From Niastella sp. OAS944 (lineage in GTDB: Bacteria > Bacteroidota > Bacteroidia > Chitinophagales > Chitinophagaceae), in assembly GCA_024809215.1 (NCBI GenBank), contig JANUBW010000012.1, positions 248,001 through 312,000 on the forward strand: a stretch of 64,000 bases of DNA, written 5' to 3'. This document shows, piece after piece, positions 17,880 through 27,388 of the stretch; the stretch's first letter is position 1; each line of letters opens with the position of its first letter. The notes under the pieces were generated by a model. It had not been told where the DNA came from. It did no database searches and worked only from the letters and a program-made list of their open reading frames with translations. Position numbers and translations under genes: made by a program.

Positions 17880-18730
17880 CTAACTCAGTTTTTGGTGCCA
17901 CAATTCATTTTCGGGGTTCCTCAGCGTAAGTTTCAGCGTCTCCAAACTCATTTACGGGGTTCACCAATCAATATTTGGTTCCCAGTATTTGAGCGTACCA
18001 ATCAGGGTTTTGACATGTTTTTTCAAATTGATGCCTCCTCCAATCAATATTATACCTTCACCAGGCTGGTTTTAGCCTTCACTAAGCAAATTAAAGCCTC
18101 TACCAATTAAGTTTAAGGCTTAACCAATCAGGTAATAGCTTCATCCAATCAGGTAATGGCTTCATCCAACCAGGTAATGGCTTCATCCAACCAGGTAATG
18201 GCTTCATCCAATCAGGTAATGGCTTCATCCAATCAGGTAAGGGCTTCATCCAATCAGGTAATGGCCTCATCCAATCAGGTAATGGCCTCATCCAATCAGG
18301 TAATGGCTTCATCCAATCAGGTAATGGCTTCATCCAATCAGGTAATGGCTTCATCCAATCAGGTAATGGCTTCATCCAATCGGGTAATAGCTTCATCCCA
18401 ATCAGGTAATAGCTTCAACCCAATCAGGTAATAGCTTCATCCCAATCAGGTAACAGCTTCATCCAATCGGGTAATAACTATGACCAAACTTGTTTAATGA
18501 AAAACTGAGTTGGTTTAGTCAAATCCTCGATTAGAAATGTCAAATACCGGGTTGGCTAAGGCTATTACCTGAATTGGTGAGGTCAAAAACTAACTTGTGA
18601 AGTCAAATACTGAGTTGGATAAGTCAAATAATGAGTTGGGGGAGGCTATTACTGAGTTGGGGAGGTCAAAAACTAACTTGTGAAGTCAAATACTTAGTTG
18701 GGTATGTCAAATAATGAGTTGGTAAAAGAT
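17880..18730. repeat. 21-bp minisatellite with an inverted second half; gene-free region
   Basis: The 975-bp gap between two minus-strand genes is filled by a repeat family. From about 17880 to 18120 there are diverged 21-bp units. From 18124 to 18476 there are 17 near-identical units (CCAATCAGGTAATGGCTTCAT). From about 18530 to 18725 there are 20-21-bp units in the opposite orientation (for example GGCTATTACTGAGTTGGGG, whose reverse complement resembles the left unit). The right part also has a higher-order repeat: a 30-base block at 18581-18610 recurs at 18664-18693, 83 bp apart. Long frames exist on both strands only because 21 is a multiple of three. I see no real gene here. Confidence 0.88.
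18124..18476 (+). repeat. Homogeneous core of the 21-bp tandem array (17 units)
   Basis: Units begin about every 21 bp from 18124. Variation is limited to a few positions (CCAACC for CCAATC at 18166 and 18187, CGGG for CAGG at 18376). Units near 18398-18442 carry an extra C and are 22 bp long, which breaks any protein frame and argues against coding. Confidence 0.92.
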
Positions 18731-18740
18731 ATTTGAAATG

Positions 18741-18769
18741 ATAAAGGCGTTCAATGCGAACGCCTTTAT
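18741..18769 (-). terminator. Terminator of the ScyD/NHL lipoprotein gene
   Basis: A perfect 12-bp stem, ATAAAGGCGTTC / GAACGCCTTTAT with a five-base loop, lies 26 bp beyond the stop of the minus-strand gene ending at 18796. It separates that gene from the minisatellite. Confidence 0.7.
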
Positions 18770-18795
18770 AAAAATGTATAATTACCTCTCATATA

Positions 18796-19932
18796 TTATT
18801 TCCACATACTTTTTCTCTCACAATCGATCTTAATTTTAAGTATCTCACCACCACCCACTGCAGGTGAACCGAAACCCCAGTTAGAAACATATAAATTACC
18901 ATCTGGACCATATTCAATTGCGGTAGGCAGATTCAAACCGGTAACCAAAGTGCGTCGTTCACCCGAAGCGTCGATCCTGATTATATCGCCCGTGCCGGGT
19001 GTAGGGAAGAGATTGCCGGTAGTATTTTCAAGCACATACATTCCACCCCATTTGTCAAAAGCAATACCTACTATGGTGCTAAAGCCGGTATCAACAACAC
19101 TAATGTTACCAGAAGGCGTAACCTTATACACATTGGACTTTCCCGTAATTGGAAAAACATCAAGATTGCCGATATAGAAATTTCCTCTATGGTAAGCAAT
19201 CGCTGTTGGTACGTTGTGTCCTTCGCTCGCTGAAATATCGATGAAGCGATTGATATTGCCATCCCCATTTACTTTCACTATCTCACCGTGATTGGGTTCA
19301 ACGGCATAAAGGTTGTCACCTACGGCTACCATTCCGTACCAGGTGCCATCCGGTTCAAAATCATCTTCCTCCGGGGCAGCTACAGGATGACTCATTTGCC
19401 AGCTGCTGAGATCAGCAACCATTTTCCAGGTTTTATCGCTTTTAACTTTTATGACGCCATTGGGTATACCAGTCACTCCATGCGAACAGCCTGCACCTGC
19501 AAGCACTGCGTATAAGGTTTTTCCAACGAAGGCCACATCGCCAACACCACTTATCAGTGAGCCTAATGTAACAGCCGTCTGACTCGATGGTAAGTTATCG
19601 GCCACCGTGGTAACAGTTCCTGCCCAGTCTACTTTCAAGATCCGCGCACCCGTATTGCTGCCTGTATACGGCCCTACATCCGGAATTACCTGGGTGCATT
19701 GTCCGGCCGTTGAGTTGGTACCGCCAATACCACCTTCGGCCACATACAGGTTTCCATCAGGACCAAAGGTCAATCCCCGGGGATTGTTTAATCCTGTAGC
19801 GAATACAGAAACTGTTGCCACCATGTCATCCTGGTCGCAATTACAGATCTTATCAATATCCTTACGGCATGATAGAAAAGAAAGAACAACAATAAGGACA
19901 TAACCTGATTGTAAAAATCCTCTTTTTGCCAT
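18796..19932 (-). CDS. ScyD/ScyE-like NHL-propeller lipoprotein (378 aa)
   Basis: The lipoprotein signal has its Cys at residue 22 (LSFLSC). The body is a beta-propeller of NHL/SMP-30 style with repeated 'GPDGNLYV' blades (RGLTFGPDGNLYVAEGGIGG, GIAFDKWGGMYVLENTTG, AIEYGPDGNLYVSNWGFG), the pattern annotated as ScyD/ScyE family. The function outside cyanobacterial scytonemin clusters is unknown; binding of sugars or small molecules at the envelope is plausible. An unusually strong Shine-Dalgarno fixes the start at 19932. A terminator follows it, so it is probably a single-gene unit, 134 bp downstream of the amidohydrolase gene. Confidence 0.82.
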   Translation of the reverse strand: MAKRGFLQSGYVLIVVLSFLSCRKDIDKICNCDQDDMVATVSVFATGLNNPRGLTFGPDGNLYVAEGGIGGTNSTAGQCTQVIPDVGPYTGSNTGARILKVDWAGTVTTVADNLPSSQTAVTLGSLISGVGDVAFVGKTLYAVLAGAGCSHGVTGIPNGVIKVKSDKTWKMVADLSSWQMSHPVAAPEEDDFEPDGTWYGMVAVGDNLYAVEPNHGEIVKVNGDGNINRFIDISASEGHNVPTAIAYHRGNFYIGNLDVFPITGKSNVYKVTPSGNISVVDTGFSTIVGIAFDKWGGMYVLENTTGNLFPTPGTGDIIRIDASGERRTLVTGLNLPTAIEYGPDGNLYVSNWGFGSPAVGGGEILKIKIDCERKSMWK

Positions 19933-19937
19933 AAACG

Positions 19938-19945
19938 CCTCCTTT
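19938..19945 (-). promoter_or_regulatory. Strong Shine-Dalgarno (AAAGGAGG)
   Basis: On the minus strand AAAGGAGG ends five bases before the ATG at 19932. Such a site is rare in this phylum and in the other genes of this window, and it decides the start. Confidence 0.7.
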
Positions 19946-20066
19946 ATTTTAAGTGAAGAAAAGCAGCGTTATTAGCTTTCGGGAAGGATAATTAAAATAT
20001 TTTCGGGGGGAAACGAAGTGGTTGTAATATCTCGCACAAAAATACAGCCAATTGTTGAAAAAATAT

Positions 20067-23000
20067 TTACCGCCAACTCGCCGGCCGTTCCTTCTTTTCA
20101 GGCCACACGGTATTCAATGTTTCACTTTCATACAACACACCTGCTTTCATCACATATTTAATGGAGGTTGTATTGTGAATATCAACTAAAGGATCTTTAT
20201 GGAGAATGATGAGGTCTGCAATTTTGCCCACTTCAATTGAACCCAGGTCTTTTTGCATTCCCAACGCTTCTGCCGCGGTAATGGTGGCCGTTTGCAATGC
20301 TTCCAAATTCGTTAACCCACCCATCTGCAACGCCCACACCTCCCAATGCGCACCAACGCCCGGGTCTTCACCATGACTGCCCATAATTATTTTACCACCG
20401 GCATGTTTGATCCTGGCATTTATTCTCGACTGATATAAAAAACCGGAGTCGAGGCTGGTTGCATTTATATGGCTTACAAGTTGTTTTTTAAAGCCTCCCG
20501 ACATAAAGCCTGAGCTCCTGTTCAAATAATCCTGTCCATATAATTTTCTAAAATACTTTTTGCCTTCTTCCCTACCATAGCAAACCTGCAACGTTGGCGT
20601 AAGATATGATCCCGATTTAGCAACCATATTAATTACATCATCATACACTTCACCCCAAATAGGATTATGTTCAACACCGGTACTGCCGTCTTTGATCATA
20701 CCAAGGGCATACATCGGATCCTTTTCCACCTCATTGGTCATATTCACTTTGGCCTTGCGGCAGGCCATCAGCAGCAACTGCCTTTCTAACCTCGACTTAT
20801 TTGAATATTGCTTAATAACGGTTGCGCCCATGGCAGCGCGTTTTTCTACTACAACCTCTCCTTCGAAAGCACTTGTTATGCGACTATAACGCCACGCTTT
20901 TTGTCCTACAGTGAACAACCGGGGCCCCATCATTTGCCCTGTTTCTACCAGTTCACCATAACCAAATGTATCAAAGCTGCCCGATGGATCACGAATTGTA
21001 GTAACACCATAAGAAAGCGTTAAAAGACGCTGCCACGATTGTTGCAGGAATACATCTGGTGGCACCGCCTCAAACATATGATTGTGCGTATCAATAAAGC
21101 CGGGTATAATTGTTTGGCCGCTGAGGTCAAACACCTCCGCTTCGGCCGGAATTGTAATATTTGAAGATGCCCCTACGCGAATAATTCTTCCGTCTTTGAT
21201 CAACAACGTACCGGCTGAGATCACTTTATTTCCCTGCATGGTGATGATCTTTACATTTTTTAATGCGATCATTCCTTTACCGTACGCACGCGGTGCATTC
21301 AAATCGATCGTTATTAGCTGGTCTGGAGCTATGTTTACATCGATGATCTTTGTATCGGGCAATTCTTTTAAAACAGCATTCGGTTTCAGCGTTTTTGCCG
21401 CATTTATTATTTTATCAGCATCAATACTACAGTAACGATCAACTGCTACCCAGTTCACCGTTTTTCCGTTCGTATCCCAAACCGGGTCAGTGGCGCCGCG
21501 TGCAAACCTGATAACAGGAAAAGGATTTACATAATCGAAAATTACCCGCGGCGTATCAACACCGGCATTGTTCATTGCACTCAAATACAGGTCCTGGTTA
21601 AACGAAAAAACCACATATCTTTCATCCGGCGACAAAACAACCTGTTGAAGGGGCCAGAATTTCTCTTCTACATTTCTTGACCTTACTATATCAGTTGTTT
21701 TGTTGTTCTCCGGATCATAGGAAACAAGCTCCGGCCAGATCTTTTCCTCCCCTCTTGCCTCCTTTGGCGTATATACAATATGTTTACCGTCACTTGAAAA
21801 AGCGGGGTTATTCCAAAGCGGAACGGTATCTGCTATTACCTGTACCTTTTTGTCCGCGATAGATACAACCACCATCTGTCCATCACCAGGATGATCACGG
21901 AACGCCAGTCTGTTCCTTCCTTTTGCCACAACTATCCTTTTTCCATCGGGCGACCAGGCAGGATGCATATACAGTGCCGCAACCGAAGTAAGTTGTTCGG
22001 GGATCATATCCTGAACAGATATACGCCATAAATGCCCGCCTTCCTTATCGTCCCAGGTTACATACGTTATCCATTTCCCGTCGGGCGACCAGGCAGGCCA
22101 GAACTGATTGACCGCCTGATCTATCAATGGCTTCGGTATTCCGTTTGGCAGGTCCATTGTATAAATTTTACTCAAAGCGGAAAATATCAAACGTTTACCA
22201 TCAGGACTTTTCTGAACCGAACGGATGTATTTTATTTTTAGCGAATCCAACGAAACGGGGAAAGTATTGTAGTTAAGCGGCCCCATTTCTATATTTGCCG
22301 AAGCTGTAAAAGGAATAACCTGGTCTCGCCCGGTTTTGATCTCTATACGGTGGATCTTTCCGCCATAACCAATAAATAAATACCGCGAATCCTTTGTAAT
22401 GGAATAATGCTGTTCGCGCCATAACCAGGTTGGAACAAAAGGGTTCTTTATTGCTAGAAGTAATTTTTCTTTACCACTGGCCACATCAACTGTCATCAAG
22501 CTATCGTATAAGCCTGACTGCTTTCTTACCATAAATGTGAACCATTGCAGATCGGGAGAAATTCGGGCGTTGGTATATTGTGTATATGGCCGGTGTAAAT
22601 TCATTAATGTGGTATTGGCCCCCGAGAATCGATCACACCGGATGACTGCAGAAACATCTCCAGGCATCTCCCCTATATAATACATATATCTACTATCGGC
22701 GGAGAACCCGAGTACATATTTTATATCATCTGACAGCAATGAACTGTCACCTGAAAGCGTGTACATTGCCGGCTGCACGGCCACCTGTTTACCGTTGGGC
22801 AGCCAAATGGGGTTCATAACCCAGTTCTGCGGTTCATTTTCCCCGAATACTTTATGAAACGTACCCGAAAGGTCCCGAACATGGGTGCGTATAAATCCTG
22901 ACTCATCGCTTACATATGCTATTAACTTTCCATCGGGCGACCAAACCGGGCAATTGACCATCGCCAGCCCGTGTGTAAGTTGTTTTGCAGTTCCTCCTGT

Positions 23001-23201
23001 AACGGGCAAACTGTATAGCTGTCCCCAAAAGCTTACCAGCAGCGTCTTTCCATCAGGCGACACATCAACATCTGTGTAGCTTGATTCATTTGTATGAAAG
23101 CTAACTGTTCTAATTGGTGTTATTGGTAATTGCGCCGTTGCAACAAAAGTGAAATTCAAAAGGAAAACGGTTAAACACAGTAGTGTTACTGTATATTTCA
23201 T
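20067..23201 (-). CDS. TolB-propeller amidohydrolase (1044 aa)
   Basis: A signal peptide (ending near FVATAQ) is followed by a long N-terminal part with repeated PD40/TolB blades (VSPDGKTLLVSFWGQLYSLP, PVWSPDGKLIAYVSDESG, PAWSPDGKWITYVTWDDK) to about residue 640. The C-terminal amidohydrolase domain has metal ligands His706 and His708 in FIDTHNHMF and later His residues in GVEHNPIWGE and IIMGSHGEDPG, closing with the usual GSIEVGKIADLIIL. It should hydrolyse an amide or cyclic substrate in the periplasm, perhaps a peptide or imide; the substrate is unknown. Its ATG overlaps the stop of the upstream small lipoprotein gene by four bases, so translation is coupled, at the end of the efflux gene run. 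Confidence 0.9.
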   Translation of the reverse strand: MKYTVTLLCLTVFLLNFTFVATAQLPITPIRTVSFHTNESSYTDVDVSPDGKTLLVSFWGQLYSLPVTGGTAKQLTHGLAMVNCPVWSPDGKLIAYVSDESGFIRTHVRDLSGTFHKVFGENEPQNWVMNPIWLPNGKQVAVQPAMYTLSGDSSLLSDDIKYVLGFSADSRYMYYIGEMPGDVSAVIRCDRFSGANTTLMNLHRPYTQYTNARISPDLQWFTFMVRKQSGLYDSLMTVDVASGKEKLLLAIKNPFVPTWLWREQHYSITKDSRYLFIGYGGKIHRIEIKTGRDQVIPFTASANIEMGPLNYNTFPVSLDSLKIKYIRSVQKSPDGKRLIFSALSKIYTMDLPNGIPKPLIDQAVNQFWPAWSPDGKWITYVTWDDKEGGHLWRISVQDMIPEQLTSVAALYMHPAWSPDGKRIVVAKGRNRLAFRDHPGDGQMVVVSIADKKVQVIADTVPLWNNPAFSSDGKHIVYTPKEARGEEKIWPELVSYDPENNKTTDIVRSRNVEEKFWPLQQVVLSPDERYVVFSFNQDLYLSAMNNAGVDTPRVIFDYVNPFPVIRFARGATDPVWDTNGKTVNWVAVDRYCSIDADKIINAAKTLKPNAVLKELPDTKIIDVNIAPDQLITIDLNAPRAYGKGMIALKNVKIITMQGNKVISAGTLLIKDGRIIRVGASSNITIPAEAEVFDLSGQTIIPGFIDTHNHMFEAVPPDVFLQQSWQRLLTLSYGVTTIRDPSGSFDTFGYGELVETGQMMGPRLFTVGQKAWRYSRITSAFEGEVVVEKRAAMGATVIKQYSNKSRLERQLLLMACRKAKVNMTNEVEKDPMYALGMIKDGSTGVEHNPIWGEVYDDVINMVAKSGSYLTPTLQVCYGREEGKKYFRKLYGQDYLNRSSGFMSGGFKKQLVSHINATSLDSGFLYQSRINARIKHAGGKIIMGSHGEDPGVGAHWEVWALQMGGLTNLEALQTATITAAEALGMQKDLGSIEVGKIADLIILHKDPLVDIHNTTSIKYVMKAGVLYESETLNTVWPEKKERPASWR

Positions 23202-23599
23202 TCAATTAGTCTTTTATAAGATAAAGATTCTAAAGAAGGACATCCAAAATCCTGCGGGTTCACTATTTCTATAATATTAAACGAATCGCCGCCAATAACA
23301 CCATCAGATGTTATTGAGTTAAATTCAAACCTTATCCATGTTCTATCGCCATCATCCCCCGCATTCCACTTACCATTCAACTGTTTTTTATCGATTACGA
23401 ATAGAAATGTATTATCCTCATTCAATGTTAGTTTAGAACCCACTAATAAAGGCGAAGCGGATGCCGTATCCTTATTTTTATATTCATAAACCTCATAATT
23501 ACCTGTTACCGCTTTTTCATACTTATTTTTACAGCTCAAAACAAGCGCAGTTAAAATAACAGGTACAAGCTGTTTTAGTAAATTATTCAGTCTAAACAT
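23198..23599 (-). CDS. Small lipoprotein, lipocalin-like pattern (133 aa)
   Basis: The signal has its Cys at residue 23 (LVLSC). The rest has alternating beta-strand patterns (TGNYEVYEYKNKD, SKLTLNEDNTFLFVI, LNGKWNAGDDGDRTWIRFEF) of the kind seen in small lipocalin-like or copper-resistance-like lipoproteins. No catalytic motif is seen and the function is unknown. It lies 14 bp after the MlaC-like gene and overlaps the amidohydrolase start by four bases. Confidence 0.75.
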   Translation of the reverse strand: MFRLNNLLKQLVPVILTALVLSCKNKYEKAVTGNYEVYEYKNKDTASASPLLVGSKLTLNEDNTFLFVIDKKQLNGKWNAGDDGDRTWIRFEFNSITSDGVIGGDSFNIIEIVNPQDFGCPSLESLSYKRLIE

Positions 23600-23613
23600 A
23601 TATTTCCAAAAAA

Positions 23614-24156
23614 CTATTGCTCCTTCCGCATTTCGTTTATTACATTGCTAAGGCCGCCTGCTTTTAATAATGGCCTTATCTTGTCATCACGAAGATTGGC
23701 CAGCACCGGGCGGTCGCCGGCAAAAGTGAAGTCTGTTACTTTCCAGCCCTTTTTGGTCTTTATCAGGGAATACTTCAATTTAACTTCCTGCTTTTTTAAG
23801 GGATTATCAATTTTGAATGTAGACAACAAGCCCGCTGCATCCTTATTTATTTCAGGAGCACCATAATCAATAGAAACGGCTTGTTTAAAATTATCATGGA
23901 GTTTTGAGAAGATATATTTCGAAACATATGAGCTTAAGAGGCTGGCAAATTCAGCCTGCTGCTGGTTTGTTGACGGTCCGGTATAATCTTCCAACAAAAA
24001 GGCCGACATACTGGCGATATCAATTTGCTTCAATGCCTCTGCATCATGGCCGTTCTTTATACTTTGTACCATGGTCTTTACTGTTACCAGAATGTCTTTG
24101 GGCGGTTGTATAGCCTGTAAAAATACCAGGAGCAGGAAATATTTGGCAAGGACCAT
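23614..24156 (-). CDS. MlaC/Ttg2-like periplasmic lipid-binding protein (180 aa)
   Basis: After a short signal peptide (MVLAKYFLLLVFLQA), the pattern follows PF05494: FASLLSSYVSKYIFSKLHDN, the strand GAPEINKDAAGLLSTFKI, the polar sheet KKQEVKLKYSLIKTKKGWKV and a C-terminal helix (GGLSNVINEM). MlaC shuttles phospholipids between outer- and inner-membrane Mla complexes. No MlaD/E/F genes are present here; instead it lies 33 bp after the RND pump gene in the same direction, suggesting a lipid-binding accessory to this efflux operon. The family assignment is by eye and moderately secure. Confidence 0.72.
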   Translation of the reverse strand: MVLAKYFLLLVFLQAIQPPKDILVTVKTMVQSIKNGHDAEALKQIDIASMSAFLLEDYTGPSTNQQQAEFASLLSSYVSKYIFSKLHDNFKQAVSIDYGAPEINKDAAGLLSTFKIDNPLKKQEVKLKYSLIKTKKGWKVTDFTFAGDRPVLANLRDDKIRPLLKAGGLSNVINEMRKEQ

Positions 24157-24189
24157 CGGTTTACAATTTTATACCTAAATATAGAATAA

Positions 24190-27100
24190 CTATTCAGATA
24201 ACTTAGCCTCCTTCTTCCGCAACTCATCCAGTTTTCGTTTACCGTATGAAAAACGGGTAATAATGACAAATAATACCGGTACTATAAAGATCGATAATAC
24301 GGTAGCCGATAGCATACCGCCAAAAACCGTCCAACCAATGGTTTTACGTGCATTAGCCCCTGCCCCACTGGCAAAAACCAATGGCAGTACACCCAGTATA
24401 AATGCCAGCGACGTCATAAGGATGGGCCGTAAACGCAGCTTAACCGCTTCCAGTGTAGAGGCAAGCAGCTCCTGGCCGCGATCTACACGTTCTTTGGCAA
24501 ATTCCACTATCAGAATGGCATTCTTCGCTGCCAAACCAATGAGGGTGATCAGTCCTACCTGGGCATATACGTTATTAGAAAGTGTTTTTATAAATGTAAG
24601 GGTAAGTATGGCCCCGAAGGCGCCAATAGGTACCGCCAGCAATACCGAAAAAGGCACCGACCAGCTTTCATACAACGCCGCAAGAAACAGAAACACAAAC
24701 GCCACAGACAATGCGAAGATGTACACTGTTTTTGAACCGGCATTCACTTCTTCCCGGCTTAAGCCCGAAAATTCGTATCCATAACCGGTAGGTAAAACTT
24801 TATCGGCAACCTCCTGTAAAGCAGTAAGCGCTTCACCACTACTATAACCTTCTTTTGATCCGCCGTTTATTTCGGCACTCCTGAACAGGTTATAGTGCTG
24901 CACCAACGGTGCACTTTCGGTTGTAGTGTAGGTAGTAACAGCACTTAGCGGTATCATATTCCCGGCCGTATTGCGCACATAATATCTTTGCAGCTCACTT
25001 ATATCGCCACGAAAACTTGTATCGGCCTGGGCAACCACCCTAAAGTTCCTTCCATAAATATTGAAATCATTTACATAACGGCTACCCAGGTACGTTTGCA
25101 TGGTGCCAAAAACATCGGCTATCGAAACGCCCAGCTTTTTGCATTGCTCACGGTCTACATCAACCTTGTAACCGGGTGTTCGCGCTGTAAAGAATGAAAA
25201 TGCCCGGTTTATCTCCGGCCGTTTATTGGCTTCCATTACAAAATTCTGCACCACCCGCTCAAAAGCTTTAAGATCATCGGTGCTTTCGCGTTGCTGTAGC
25301 TCAAAGGTAAAACCGGCGGTTTGTCCTAACCCCGGTATGGGCGGCGGTGGAATAACAACAATATTCGCATCTTTGATGGCAGATAATTTCTTTTGTATTT
25401 CTGCAATAACGCCGTTTATCTGCAGGCGTGCATCTTTTCTTTCGTCCCAGGGTTTTAATTGTGTAAATACCGTACCTGCGTTCGATTTGGTTGAAAAGGT
25501 AACCACATTCAATCCACCCAATGCTGCATAGTGCGCCACAGCCGGCATGCTCTTTAATGTATTTTGAATGGTGTTCAATACTTCAATACTGCGGGTGGTG
25601 GAAGATGCTTCGGGCAGTTCGTAAGTAATGTATACCCGGCCTTCATCTTCTGTTGGAATAAAACCGGTTGGTTTACCTTTAAACAGCAGGAAGGTGCCTA
25701 TTAAAAGACACAGCAGAAAGATAACCACATAGCGTGCACCGCCAATAAACCGTTTCACCCCACGGCCATATGATGCTGTTGTACGCGCAAACCATTCATT
25801 AAATTTAAAGAAGAGCCGGTTAAGCCCCCTTGCATCTTTATTAATATGGCTTGGTTTTAACAGCAGTGTACATAATGCCGGTGTAAGCGACAACGCAACA
25901 AAGGCCGAGATCAATACCGAAATGGCAATGGTTATGGCAAATTGCTGGTACAGCCGGCCTACAATGCCCGGTATAAAACCCACAGGAATAAATACCGAAG
26001 CAAGAATAAGCGCTATGGCAACAACAGGTCCCGATATATCGCCCATGGCATGTTTGGTTGCTTCGTGGGCCGACATCTTTTGCGTATCCATATAATGCTG
26101 TACCGCTTCCACTACCACAATGGCATCGTCAACCACAATACCAATTGCCAGCACAAACCCAAACAGGGTAAGCGTATTGATAGTAAAACCGAGGGGAATA
26201 AAAAATATAAAAGTACCAATGATACTAACCGGAATAGCCAGTACCGGGATCAACGTAGCCCGCCAGTTTTGTAAAAACAGGAATACCACCAGCACCACCA
26301 GCGCCAATGCCTCCAGCAGGGTTTCAACCACTTCATGAATAGAAACTTTTACAACTGAAACTGCTTCAAATGGAATAACATAATCCACATCTGAAGGAAA
26401 AGATTTCTTTAACCTCGCCATTACATCATACACACCCTGTGCGGTTTCCAGCGCATTACTACCGGGCGCCTGGTAAACAAGCAGGTACGAGGCCCTAAGA
26501 CCATCTACATAAGAATTGTTTGAATAATTGAATTTACCCAGCTCTACCCGGGCAACATCCCGCAGGTAAACAATAGAACCGTTTTGTGGGTTTGAACGTA
26601 CAATAATACTTTTAAACTGCTCGGCCGAATTTAGCCGGCTGTTAGTGAACACGGTATATTCAAAGGCCTGCACCGAACGTTGCGGTGGTGCGCCTACCGA
26701 ACCGGCAGCCACCTGCAGGTTCTGCTCCTGCAGGGCGGCAACTACTTCATTGGCGGTAATACCTAATTGCGCCAGCTTATCGGCCTGCAGCCAAACGCGC
26801 ATACTAAAATCATCTGCACGGGTAAATACGTCACCAACGCCTTTAACGCGCAGTAAAGCGTCTTTTACATATATATTGGTAAAATTATCGAGGAAAGAAA
26901 CTGCGTGTGTTCCTTTTGGTGAAAACATAGCCACCAGCATTAAGATACTGGGGTTACGTTTACGAACTGTAAGTCCAAGCCTTTTAACATCATCGGGCAA
27001 TGCGGGCGTGGCCACGCTTACCCTGTTTTGTACATCGAGCGCAGCAATATCAACGTTAGTACCTACTTCAAAAGTTACGTTCATAGTGGTGCGGCCGTCA

Positions 27101-27354
27101 CTGGTACTGTTGCTTTGCAAAAAAGCCATACCCGGCGTACCATTTATTTGCGTTTCCACCGCAGTAGTTGTGGTTTGTTCAACCGTTTGGGCATCGGCGC
27201 CGGTGAAAGCCCCGGTCACCTGCACCACCGGCGGTGTAATGTTTGGATATTGCGCTACTGGTAAATCACTCATCGCCAGCAAACCTGTCATTACGATCAC
27301 AATAGAAATCACGATAGCTGTTACCGGTCGTTTAATAAATGTATTAGCGATCAT
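24190..27354 (-). CDS. RND efflux pump inner-membrane transporter, HAE1/AcrB family (1054 aa)
   Basis: Full length for the family. The first membrane helix follows MIANTFIKRPV. Porter-domain signatures (QYPNITPPVVQVTGAFTGAD, VGTNVDIAALDVQNRV) are present. The proton-relay pair Asp409-Asp410 lies in GIVVDDAIVVVEAV, and the matching Lys in GLAAKNAILIVEFAKE. It pumps hydrophobic compounds out, driven by the proton gradient, with the adaptor and TolC-like genes immediately upstream in the same run (34 bp to the adaptor). Substrate range cannot be read from sequence. Confidence 0.96.
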   Translation of the reverse strand: MIANTFIKRPVTAIVISIVIVMTGLLAMSDLPVAQYPNITPPVVQVTGAFTGADAQTVEQTTTTAVETQINGTPGMAFLQSNSTSDGRTTMNVTFEVGTNVDIAALDVQNRVSVATPALPDDVKRLGLTVRKRNPSILMLVAMFSPKGTHAVSFLDNFTNIYVKDALLRVKGVGDVFTRADDFSMRVWLQADKLAQLGITANEVVAALQEQNLQVAAGSVGAPPQRSVQAFEYTVFTNSRLNSAEQFKSIIVRSNPQNGSIVYLRDVARVELGKFNYSNNSYVDGLRASYLLVYQAPGSNALETAQGVYDVMARLKKSFPSDVDYVIPFEAVSVVKVSIHEVVETLLEALALVVLVVFLFLQNWRATLIPVLAIPVSIIGTFIFFIPLGFTINTLTLFGFVLAIGIVVDDAIVVVEAVQHYMDTQKMSAHEATKHAMGDISGPVVAIALILASVFIPVGFIPGIVGRLYQQFAITIAISVLISAFVALSLTPALCTLLLKPSHINKDARGLNRLFFKFNEWFARTTASYGRGVKRFIGGARYVVIFLLCLLIGTFLLFKGKPTGFIPTEDEGRVYITYELPEASSTTRSIEVLNTIQNTLKSMPAVAHYAALGGLNVVTFSTKSNAGTVFTQLKPWDERKDARLQINGVIAEIQKKLSAIKDANIVVIPPPPIPGLGQTAGFTFELQQRESTDDLKAFERVVQNFVMEANKRPEINRAFSFFTARTPGYKVDVDREQCKKLGVSIADVFGTMQTYLGSRYVNDFNIYGRNFRVVAQADTSFRGDISELQRYYVRNTAGNMIPLSAVTTYTTTESAPLVQHYNLFRSAEINGGSKEGYSSGEALTALQEVADKVLPTGYGYEFSGLSREEVNAGSKTVYIFALSVAFVFLFLAALYESWSVPFSVLLAVPIGAFGAILTLTFIKTLSNNVYAQVGLITLIGLAAKNAILIVEFAKERVDRGQELLASTLEAVKLRLRPILMTSLAFILGVLPLVFASGAGANARKTIGWTVFGGMLSATVLSIFIVPVLFVIITRFSYGKRKLDELRKKEAKLSE

Positions 27355-27388
27355 ATTGTAGCTTCTTGAAAGTGTTCAATACTCTATA

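Noticed and set aside
18100..18431. Repeat proteins (PLPDWMK on the minus strand, ASSNQVM on the plus strand)
   Set aside because: The open frames follow only from the unit length being a multiple of three. The 22-bp units near 18398-18442 break the frames, both strands are equally open, and there is no start context.
18124..18476. CRISPR array
   Set aside because: The 21-bp units are directly adjacent with no unique spacers, and no cas gene is nearby.
17880..18730. Iteron-type replication origin
   Set aside because: 21-22-bp direct repeats resemble iterons, but there is no rep gene, no DnaA box cluster and no plasmid gene in the window.
26645..27361. 238-residue plus-strand reading frame
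   Set aside because: It lies wholly antisense to the RND pump gene, whose family match is full length. The same holds for frames at 44216-44848, 48982-49596 and 57615-58208.
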